64,000 bases of DNA from Branchiostoma floridae (lineage: Eukaryota; Chordata; Leptocardii; Amphioxiformes; Branchiostomatidae), in the NCBI RefSeq assembly GCF_000003815.2, contig NC_049984.1, positions 9,454,398 to 9,518,397 of the forward strand. Reading direction: 5' to 3'. This document shows positions 1-10,700 of the stretch, one piece after another (position 1 is the first letter of the stretch; the number at the start of each line of letters is the position of its first letter). The notes below the pieces were generated by a model that saw nothing but the letters and a program-made list of their open reading frames with translations, was not told the DNA's origin and searched no databases. The position numbers and the translations under genes are program-made.

Positions 1-107
1 ACGCTTTCGATCAGTCCTCTGATCCTTCTCAAGTTGAAATGACCCAGAGCCTAAGTCACGATGTGGAGAATTACCTCTATGAAATCCAGAATTGTGCAGA
101 GATCTGA
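1..107 (+). CDS. 3'-terminal coding exon of an unidentified upstream gene (partial)
   Basis: The third frame is open from base 3 to a TGA at 105-107 and encodes about 34 residues ending NYLYEIQNCAEI. The amphipathic, Glu/Gln-rich composition and clean stop look like the last coding exon of a plus-strand gene whose body lies left of the window. I do not recognise the family. In human the TONSL neighbour is VPS28, from memory, but this tail does not resemble the VPS28 C-terminus. It could also be chance open sequence. Sequence after the stop looks non-coding. Confidence 0.4.
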   Translation, partial: AFDQSSDPSQVEMTQSLSHDVENYLYEIQNCAEI

Positions 108-1132
108 CGTGGGGTGGGAGGCGGTTGCATGTGGAAAATTGCTTACTACTCGAAATTTCAAGGGATCTTCGTGGAAGAAACTTCAACAAAAGTGTATCCC
201 TCTTTGATATATGTAAAATACACTGACTAATATTTTATCTAATTGATTTCAAATGAGAAGATTCCAAGCTACCCCGATGGAGTGAGTTTGTGGCCCATAA
301 CCACTGACGTAATGAATCAAAATCTCAATAATTTTGCATTCCGAAAAGAAATGAAACGTTCCTTTCAACATACCACAATGAAACTGCATTTGCATTTTGA
401 AACTCATTAAGTACAATTTTATTAACAGACACAGACCTGACAAAAATCAGTAAACTGGATGCTGCACCAATTAGAAAATGAACACATTATATCAGCAGGC
501 ATCTATACGTTTAAGGGCTTACTGGTGCAATAAATTACGAGAACAAATTGAATAAACTTTGTACGTCAACGTACAGAACAAGTGTTGTTCACATGAACAT
601 AGGACTTTATAACACCAGTGGTAATCAGATACTCCACTAATTCCTTAGTAGCGAAATGGACAATTGTTTTGAGTATCGCCCCTTCAAAAGTTTGCACAGA
701 CCATCAAGTCCGGACCTGCACCTGATCCTTTGTACCTGTACCTGAATTTTCTGTTCCAGTACCCACCCCTAGTTCATACCATTGAAACTGTTCTGAAACT
801 CATCTGGTAAAAGTTTTACCTACACAATATAAGTAAGCGAAAGACCAGCTTTTTTTAAAAGCTCTTGTTTTTGTACCAAGGAGGTTTTGATAAAAGCTTT
901 ACTAAACGATATCCTGAAATCTAATCATAATGATTATCACAGCTTATCTATTACACATTTTTTCACAGGTATTTTTGTTTGTTTTGGTTCTAGCTTAATT
1001 AAAACTCTTGGGAATTCTTTGTTTTGAGAATAGGTAAATTCAGGTAAATTCTAGAATCTTACAACTCAGATTTCAGACTTTGTAGAACTATCAATACAAC
1101 AGTTTTGTACATGTTTTGTGGTGTATGTGCAG
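108..1132. other. Intergenic region and unresolved 5' end of TONSL
   Basis: This stretch has no convincing long coding exon. It should contain the TONSL promoter and the first few codons, because the first exon I can place starts at the ninth or tenth residue of the human protein. An in-frame ATG lies at 1105-1107, directly upstream of the exon, but the sequence there also reads as a splice acceptor, so I do not treat it as the certain start. A degenerate DNA-transposon remnant fills about 405-781. Confidence 0.5.
405..781. mobile_element. Remnant of a terminal-inverted-repeat DNA element (GGGTGGGTA family, copy 1)
   Basis: The right end reads CCAGTACCCACCCCTA, the complement of the GGGTGGGTATTGG left end seen intact at 9401. 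The interior shares phrases with the copies at 9401-9812 and 13525-13715, including GTCCGGACCT and the words around a minus-orientation GGACCAATTG-like segment. The left end here is degraded. It is a non-autonomous element with no coding capacity seen. Confidence 0.5.
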
Positions 1133-4100
1133 GTCTGCAGAAGGCCCGTGTGAAGGCTCAGTCTAACAACAACACCAAGGAGGAGGCAGAGATCTGTAAC
1201 CAGCTGGGGGAACTTCTCGCCAAACATGGTAAGAACCTGAGTAGTATTCTTTTCGATAACATTTATGCTAAACTCAATCACAAAAGAAACCCATCATGTA
1301 CAGTTATGTCAATCATACTATCTGTATGCTGAATGCAGACTGAAAAGATTCAGTCTTAATCATATAATCACCAGGTGTATTTTGCCAGCCAGTAGGTACC
1401 CATTATGAGTAATGAGGCTGATTAACGTGGTCGAGGCACCTCCTCGAGCACGGGACCCCCGTTTTACGTCCCTCCCGGAAGACGATTTCGTGGAAAGCTT
1501 CGTGAGGCTACAGCAATCCGGACGTCCTTGGTTGGTCTCCCATCCAAGCACTGTCCGGACCGTCGCGTTGCTTAACTTCCGAGATCGAGGGATCGGGTGT
1601 ACCAACGCGCCACGCGGCCGTAGCATACAATCGGAAAGTCAATTCAGATAAGTAAATTAAGGTTAGACGTCCAGGTAATGTTACTAATAAGATATGCAAG
1701 ATAACATAGTACATGTACATCATCGACCAGAGGTCGGGACCAGGCTGGTACATGTATATGCAAGATAACAGTTACTCAAGCAACAGTTAGTCAACCAATT
1801 GTTGTGCGAGCCTGGTTATGCTGCAAGTCATACAATTGGTTTTAGGAAGGACACCCATAGTATTAAAAATTATGTATGTTGAGTATGTCTTGTCAATTTG
1901 TATACCAGCATGTTTAAGGACTGCTTTTTCTAAAACCATCTGGGAAATAATCATGGCGTTGTAACCGTTGTTTTACTCAAAGTTATTGCATTCCTTTCCA
2001 GGTGAATATGAGGAGGCTATAGAAGAACATCGTAATGAGCTCCACTTGTCCGACTCCATCGGAGACATCTTGGGCACCGCCATCGCTCATCGTAAAATCG
2101 GAGAGTGCCTAAGCAGCCTGGATCGCTTCGAGGATGCGGTGAAACACCAGAAGTCTCATTTGCGGCTGGCGAGGTCCCTGGCCAATCACGTGGAGGAGCA
2201 GCGTGCCCTGGCGACCCTGGGCAGGACGTACCTGCTGCAGGCTGACAGTCTGATGGGGACAGAAGGGGCCACGGCCGCTCTGATTAAAGCTCAGCAGGCC
2301 TTCCTGAAGAGTCTGGACGTGTGTGATCTGCTGAGGGATGTGGTACCCATCAGGTCTGCTTATTTAAAGCATGTAGCTTACAAGTTATACTTATAACTCA
2401 GACATAGGATGAATCCAATGATAAATGCTAATTTACCAGCTAGTTTTTTGTGTGAATAGTCAAAGAACATATGTAGCTTGATACAACCAACACATTTGTA
2501 TCACTTAAGATACCAGACCAACCATGGGTTAAAGCGTCCAAAGGCTGAGGGCAATCCAAACCGCAAGATGGCTGAAGCTGAGGGTGATTCGAAATATACT
2601 ATTTCCGATCCTACCACGATGTGAAACACACATTTCAATTCCAATGTCTAAATTTGACAGTAGCGCATACGTGAAGGATTTTAAATTCTCAATCACCTGA
2701 TGTTCAAACGTTTATTTTTCAAGTGACTACAACGAGATGAGAGCTCGTCTGTTCCTGAACCTGGGAATTGTGCTGGACAACAAGGGAGATGACTCTGGGG
2801 AATGGAGGGCCTTCATCAAGAAGTGTATCTTCATCTGCGAGTAAGTTCTTATTGTTTTGTGCTACAGAAAGGTAACAGATATGGATTCATAAGTCTTTTA
2901 GCTCTATCCAAAACTGTTCAATGTAACTTTTGTATTCTAAACAATGTTCAAATACCGTAAATGTTAATTTAAGTTCTTGGGGAATTACTATCGCAGTAGC
3001 GGGAAAAAGGAGTGTTCTTGGTGGTTTTAAGTTCGCGGTAGCGCCATAGACTGTAGTCACATACTGTAATGGAAAAATGTTTGCAGTGGTTTTAAGTTCA
3101 CGGTGAAGTGGCTACCATGAAAACCGCAAACATAAAACATAAGAACATTTCTGCACTTACATTAGTTGGTGTAACATTTAAATTTAAATTCAGGAAGCAC
3201 AAGCTGCTAGAAGACCTGTATCGTGCCCACTACACTCTCGGTGATATCTACCAGCGCAGGGGTTACCCTGCACAGGCCCTGCGCTCCATAGAGGCAGCAC
3301 TGCAGTGTGCCAAGAAGATGAAAGACAAGTTCATAGAGAGTGAATGTCTGGCGAGCACAGCACAGATCCACCTCCATCTGGGAGACTGGTCGGCAGCCAA
3401 GCGGGCCCTCAGGAAGGCTTACAAGCTGGGCTCTCTGTTAGATAAGGACCGCCACAGGATCATTAGCTGTCTCAGGACAGGTTCGTCTGCTTAATAACTC
3501 AATGAGCCTCTTAAACGAGCTAACCAACCTGCTTTTCTTTAAATATGGAGAGTAAGAGCTTGATCATGAGTGATGATGGTAATTTTTAGTTTATACGTAA
3601 GTAGCTGTTTTAAAGTATGGGAACTCCTTCAACATAAGAGTTATTTTCTGTATTATGTTCACAGGGTGGTCAAGAAAATAAAGAAGGCATGTGAGGTCAT
3701 TGGACTTGAAATCTGAAGTTGTATGGCAATAATGATCATGGAAATATTCCAAGTGCCCACATCTTCTCTGTCACAGATGAGCCCATAGTTGTTTATGCTG
3801 GAATAATGCCTGTTGTTTCCATAGCCATCAAGGGCTGTCAGCTGTTGCGTGAGCTGGGTGAGTTGGGTGAGGAGGACCACCAGGGCAGGATGTGTGTGTA
3901 TGAGAAGCTAGGAGACACCAGTTCTGATCTGGGCCTGTACAGTAAGGCTGTGGAGTACTATAATAAACAGGTACTCATATCTTATGTTATGGTGTAAGGA
4001 AAATTAGTGGAAGTATCATGATCTACAGATGCAGGAGGAACTTGCAGGAAGAACTTAGTGATTAGATTCCAAGTGATATTGTGAGGCAAAACACCTACTG

Positions 4101-4779
4101 TAAATGGTTGACAATTATGAAAGAATCATTCAAATTGTCAGCTGTACAATTTATTTGGTAATACAAAGAAATGCACGACTTACTTACTTGACTTGTGTTG
4201 GGTGCTGTTATGTTCTTTCTCTGCTACCTGAACCACCATGGCTGCCCAGAAATGAAGGAGTAACAATACTGTAATTGAGGTGTGCCCACATGCCTTGTGT
4301 TTGATGATTTTCCCAGCTGTCCTGTGCACACAGCTCCAGAAGCCAGCCCGTCAGATGGCAGTTATTCACTACTCCCTGGCTGCCAGCTATGCAGACATGA
4401 AGGAGTTTGGCAAGGCAGTGGACCACTACAGACAGGAGCTTCAGTATAGGAAGGGCAATGATAAAGAGGTATTACAAACTAGTAAAGTAGTTATATCCCA
4501 GCCTTTTCTGTGTGGGCCACTGTTAGCACAAAATAATGTTTTTTACATCAGAAAAATATTGAATGTTTGCAAACTTTTGACATGCTCCTGAAGACTTTGA
4601 CCCTGACAATATTGATTGGAAAATAAAAGATAAAATTTTCTTTTCTCTTTTAGGAGTGTAAGACCTTGCTGCTATTGGCCCAGGCCCTAGAGGATGATGG
4701 GAGTGGGTACAGCCAGCTAGAAACTGTATACCAGCAAGCTTTGCAGGCAGCAAGGCAGACAGATTCTGTCAAACTCAAG
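1133..4779 (+). CDS. TONSL: TONSL exons 1-7: N-terminal TPR repeats
   Basis: These exons encode helical TPR pairs. Recognisable stretches are [28 protein letters not shown]-like [24 protein letters not shown] and [16 protein letters not shown], all in the same order as human TONSL. In the family this part contacts MMS22L. Between KQ (end of 3825-3970) and the next exon, a phase-0 acceptor fits at 4333/4334 ([14 protein letters not shown]). An earlier AG at 4315-4316 would give a different frame for the first residues, so six or so residues there are uncertain. A MITE copy overlaps the intron before the exon at 3194. Confidence 0.88.
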
Positions 4780-7700
4780 GTATTTATAAGTCTTTGAAAT
4801 TTGCTTACAAACCTTCTTTACTCTAATATTTAGACATGACATTGTGTGCTGATGTTTTGCTGATGTTTTGTATTTGTACGACAGATCCGTGTGTTGAAAC
4901 ACTTCTGCATCGTACAAGAACAGTTTGGCGTAGACAGCGCGGACCTGCGGGAGGAGTTGAGCTGTGTGCGTGATGAGAGCGGCGTGGCCTCGGGGGATGA
5001 GAGCAGTGATGAGGAAGCTGAGTCAGACAGAGGAGGCAGTGAGTCTGTGGAGGAAGTGGACTTGTCTGCATCAGGTACGTCAGCATCTGGCCCTAGAAAC
5101 TTTGATTTAGACATTAAGAAGAATGTTTGGCAGTCAAAGTAAAGATTTAAGTAATGTTCAAGGAAGCTTAGGTCTTCAGGATCCAGTATGGTTGTGTAAT
5201 TCAACCACACTATCTAACTTTCCATAGAACATCTGTTAGGAGAAGACATTACTGGATTGGGTGATTAAGTGACTAACTCTGTAGTTCCCAGTGTTTTGAT
5301 GTGTTCATTTTACCATGTCCTCTCCACCACAGATGACTCTGAGAATGAGGAGTATGATCGAGGCACCACAGGGAGGGCCAGGAAGGGTTGGGTGAGTACT
5401 ACTATCTAGCATGCATGTTTCTTTGAGGTTCTCATTTTCGTTATCTTTGTATAAACGTTTTATCCAACTTTATTTCTGTCATTTTTACCCAGGGTAGTCC
5501 ACTCAGTGCTTTAGATTGCTTTGCAGTGGAGCCCCGCATAAAACTTTCTGTGTTCCCAAGTCCTGGTTGCAATAATGTATGAAAAAAACACACTTTCTCC
5601 ATTCCAGATGAACCGTAAGAATGAGAAAGGGGAGTCCATGTTACACAGGGCCTGCATCGATGGGAACCTGAAGCTGGTGAAGTCGCTGGTGGAGCAGGGA
5701 CATCCTGTCAACCCTCGGGACTACTCCGGCTGGCTGCCACTGCACGAGGCCTGTAACCATGGATACCTAGGTACACAACCTGCCTGGTGATATTATTCCA
5801 TATATAGATACAGATGGCACTAGGTCATTTGGGGTCACAGTCTTCTATTGTGACTTTCTTTCACAGTATTTTTGCCCATCAGGATACCTTAGAATGCACC
5901 ATTTTAACTTAAAATTCACAAAAACTCAAGGCTTGTAAGTACCCATGGATACCTAGGTACGCAACCTGCCCACAGATATCATTCCAGCATGTTTGGGGAC
6001 AATACATTCTGCTTAACCATTAAGCTGCCAGAGGGACAGCTCAGGACATGATCTCAGTGGTACTGGGTTTGACCCATGACCTCCAACCTTAATCCTTGTA
6101 AGTTCCGTCGTAAGAATATGTTCTACTGCCAAGGAGGTTATGTCTTCTGAGATTTTACTTTTGTAGAAGGATAGCTCAAAAGTTTATAAATGCATTTTCA
6201 TTGTTTTTTATCTTGTTGGTACAGTTGCAGCCTTACAGATCCATATGTTTACTCATTTTTCTGTACAGACATAGTTGAGTATCTTGTAGACCACAGTGCA
6301 GCTATCAATGATACTTATTTCTCTGTACAGACATAGTGGAGTATCTGGTAGACCACAGTGCAGCTATGAATGACAGAGGAGGGGAACACTGCGAGGGGAT
6401 CACCCCCCTGCATGATGCAGCCATCTGTGGACATGGGGACATCGTGCAGCTGCTGGTCAGCAAAGGGGCCAATGTGCTGGCCAAGGACGATGAGGTGACC
6501 AACTCACGCTTGAAGTTAACATCCTAGAGTTATATTTTCACTCGTGTCAGTTTATTTGTCAATTTCTTGTTTTGTTTGCCTGTTAGTTTTTGGACAGGTT
6601 TTCTAGTCGTATTGCCTTTAGTCAAGCAAGAGGTGAAGAGCTTTCTGGAAAAATTCAAATATGGATCTGTGGATTTTGAAAGGACTTTTCCATGTCAAGT
6701 TGAATAAAAAGATGCTATGATGGTTTTATTGCAGGGCCGTACCCCCCTTGATGCCATGGTTAGTTGGAGACAGTCCTATGAGAAGGAGTTGGATGAAGAG
6801 GCTCTAAACCTCGCACTCAGGACTGAGAGGGTCCTGAGAACAGCCATGAAGGAAGGTTTGTGTATCCCATTGTGCACTTATGAAGAACTTGGCAGTTCAT
6901 GTGCAATGTTTCTACATGTGCAATGTTTCTACATGTGTATAGATATTCCTTGTACATTCCACAGAGTTTACTACAAAGGTGTGACGACTGGAGGATTTTC
7001 TAGTTGGTTGTATACTTCACACTGTGGGTTTTGTTTGTTTCAACATTAATGGCTTTATAATTCCATCCACAGGAAACCCCCCTGTAGCCCCTCTCCGGTC
7101 CAGAGCAGCCCTCCACGATGACCTCTTTGATGATGAAGACACAGAATCTGCCAACCCTGACCTTGCAGTACCACAACAGGTCTCTAGGAGGCAACCTCCA
7201 AGCAGGGAAGGAACCAACAGCAATAGGAGAAAGGAAACGGGTAGAACATTGCAGAGAAGTAGACCTCAGGGCCAAAAACAAAGGGTTGACAAAAGAAGCC
7301 ATGTCTTTGGCTGTGTTGAGTCAGATGACAGTGAAGCATCCAATGATGTTGACTCTTATTCAGGTAGAAGTTTAAGCCAAAGTCAGCCAGTATCTGACAT
7401 AGACACATTCCAGTCTTTCTCAGGAAACAGCACACCTACCTCAAGCCAGGTACCCAGGGAGGAAGAGTATGAGGATGATTTTGTCGAACTGAGACCGGCA
7501 AGAACTAAGCAGAGAAATAGGGTTGTTCGTACAAGAGCGGTCAATGATCATGGTTTGGAAGAAGAAAGATTTGGTTCTCGGTTAGAGCCAGAAGTACATT
7601 TAGGTCATAATCTCCAAGAGGAGACAGATACAGTATCGTTATTAGACGACCCAACAAACGTGTACCAACAGGCCATGGCTTCCGTAGGGCGTAGTGCTGT

Positions 7701-10700
7701 CAGGCGTGAACTCTCACAGATCTCGCAGCGACCGCAAGACCAGGAGGAAGCCGTGCCCAACCACACGCCGGCTCTTATCAATGAGGAGGACTACACGGGA
7801 GGGGATGATTGGTTAGTCGACGATGTCGTCCAGAGGCCGGCAAAGCGCCAGAAGCTGAGCTGTGATTTCAGTGAAGGAAACCAGACCAGAAGTGTCGGCA
7901 GTAGAAAACCGTCCACTGGGAGTGGTGGAGAAGGGGAGGTCAGTAGTGATGCAGGTGTTGCCAGTAGAACTCAGACTCGAGGGGGCTCAAGTAGCAGAAC
8001 CACTGGTAGAAACCGGCTGAGTCGCCCCAAGAGACAAACCCAGCTGACCCTGACCGGTATGGGGGTGAGACAACAGGACAGGAGACAGGATTCCAACATG
8101 GTGGATCTAACAGAAGGGTCGCAGGTGTTCCAAGGCTCTGTCTCACGAGAGGACACTGTTGTCCCAACTCCCCAGGTGCACAGTGCAGCGGCTGCACAGG
8201 TGCCCATGAGGTTGAGGGTGAAAGTTCAGGACAAGACCTTTCTCATACCCATTCCTAACAGGTACATGTTTCCACACTGTGTTACTTATGTGTAGATGCT
8301 GTAGTAGGCAGTTTCTACCTATAAAAGTGAATCCATGGTGATGTTCTGCAGTGCGGAGAACTGTTGATCGAAAATCCAAGTGAGAATATATTAATTCACT
8401 TGTATTTTAGCCATTTTTTCTATGCATAGTAGAAAGCCTTTCTACATTTCATAAAACATTTTGTATCTGCCAATTTTATTCAAGCAAGATGTCTTACTCA
8501 AGTAGATGCACAAAGAAAACAAACTTTACTGCCCCCAATTCCAATATATCGCAAGACTTGAAAGATTTTATTCTCCTGCACCCTTTAAACCTCACAGTGA
8601 CAGCAGTAAGTCCATAGGCTGGCTGGCTGAGCAGGCTTCTCAGCGCTACTACAACACGTGTGGCCTGCGCCCCAGGCTGGCGCTCCACACCAGGGAAGGG
8701 GCCATGCTGGAGGCTCATGATGCCATCTCTGACGTGCTCTCCACCAATGAAGAGGTGAGTTACATAGGAAGTAACCAATGAGCAGGCATATTACATACAT
8801 GCTGGAGGCGCATGATGCCATTTCTGACGTGCTCTCCACCAATGAGGAGGTGAGTTACATAGGAAGTAACCAATGAGCAGGCATATTACATACATGTAAA
8901 GCTCTATTTAAGGAAGTGTCTCGTGCAAAGGCTAATGTACTATGAGGCACACCAGTCAGTCAGAGATGCATAAAAGTGCTAGATACAAAGCAGGAAATTT
9001 TTTTTTAATACATGTACATGTATATGTCTCCTTCCCCAGGTTGTTGCTAGTGTCCAGTCCTGGGACTTACCCCCACTCCCAGAGAGGTACATCAAGGCCT
9101 GTGAGAACTCTAACTCAGGTGAGACACTGCACACCTGTCTTTCCCAATGCTTACATGGAGGTATTCAGAGTTATGTTGACATAGATACTACTACAACAAT
9201 CAGTTGGGAAGCTTTAGAATTGAATATTCTCATACAAAACAATGGGGAAAGTTTCATGTACAATGTATGCTGCCCCTTTGTTTTCAAGTTACATTTGTGA
9301 AATAAGAAAGAAGCAATCCCTTGGATATTTATGTTGTAAAGCCCAACACATTTGACTGGCCTGCTCTTGTGAAAGTTGAGTTGTTCAGCTCTTACACTTA
9401 GGGTGGGTATTGGTACTGGTACACCATACAGATACAAAACCTTTTTTTCTTGTTGGACCAGTCTAGAAACACTGGACCTGAAAAAATCATTATACCGGAT
9501 GTTCGACTGATTCCAAAATGAACAGATTATACCTGCAGCTGTTTAGGTCTTTTGGGGCTTACCAATTCAAAAAATTACAGATGTGAAGTAGGGGAGAGTT
9601 GAGTAATTTTTCCAAGCTTCTACAGTCGAACTTGATCTAAAACAGAGGATACTGCACCAAACAGAATCCAGAAATGGACCATTGTTTTGAATATTGCCCA
9701 TTCACAAGTTTTCACTGATAATTAGGTCCAGGTTTAGGTCCGGACCTAGACCTGATCTTCTGGGCCCGTACCATACCTGTACTTGAATTTTCTTCACTGT
9801 TACTCACCCCTACTTACACCTGTCCCCAGCTGTCCATCCCAGAGTGCGTGCCCTGTGTGAGTCCCAGCAGACTTCAGCCAGCCTGAGTGCCTCCAGTCTG
9901 GGCCTCCGTCTGCCCCATCTCTCCCCCCTGCTCAGTGCACTGCAGTGTCAGTACTGCATCAAAACTCTGGTCCTGGCTAGCAACAGGATTGGGGACAAAG
10001 GTAGGACAGATAATTAGGGACTTACCAGCTCATAGTGTTAAGGGGGCACACACCAGTTTATTTGGGGGTTCAAATGGAGGCGGCACACCCTCAAGTCTAG
10101 CGACCATCTCTTCCAGGGAATTATCCTGAAGGAAAATAACTGTATATGGGGTGAGAGGATATACCTTCAGCTTCAAGACCAACTGAGTTTCGATCCTTCA
10201 ACTTCTCTAATTTTGAAAAATTACAGGGAAAAAACATTATTTTCATGTCAAAAATGATGCACAAAATCGGGCATTTTCGCATTGGATAAAACAGATGAAG
10301 AAGATTTTTCCGGCAAGCACGACTGATACTGCCAGAAAGAGGAAAATCTAAAGACTAATCCAGCCAATTATAAAGAAAATTCTAGTACTACAGTTTTTTT
10401 AATCATCCACGGCGCGCGGCATTGCAACTTTGCTTGACACAGCGCTTCAGAGGTAAATCTAGGTCACCGGCCTCTTTACATTCAGGCGTAGGGATATCCC
10501 GGAAGCAACGCGCGGACCAAAACACAATTTGCACCAAAAACACACCATTTCCTACGCTTTTCAGCCATGTAACCGTTTAATGTCATTTCGCAGGAAATAA
10601 TGAGAAATGTCAACTCAAACATGGGCCCTCGGAAGCCTTTCGTCACTTTTTGGTCGCGGACTACCACGGACCCCGGTCGCGGAAGAACTGGGGTGTGCAC

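Noticed and set aside
1105-1132. Definite TONSL start at ATG 1105 or 1111
   Set aside because: The bases just before 1133 read as a normal intron 3' end (GTATGTGCAG), and the residues MYMFCGVCA do not resemble the family N-terminus.
1504-1624. Functional 5S rRNA gene
   Set aside because: Too many differences in helix regions, no T-run terminator after the 3' end, and an attached non-5S body.
4315-4333. Acceptor at 4316 for the sixth TONSL exon
   Set aside because: With the previous exon ending in phase 0, it would put the following conserved residues ([13 protein letters not shown]) out of frame. The AG at 4332-4333 keeps the frame.
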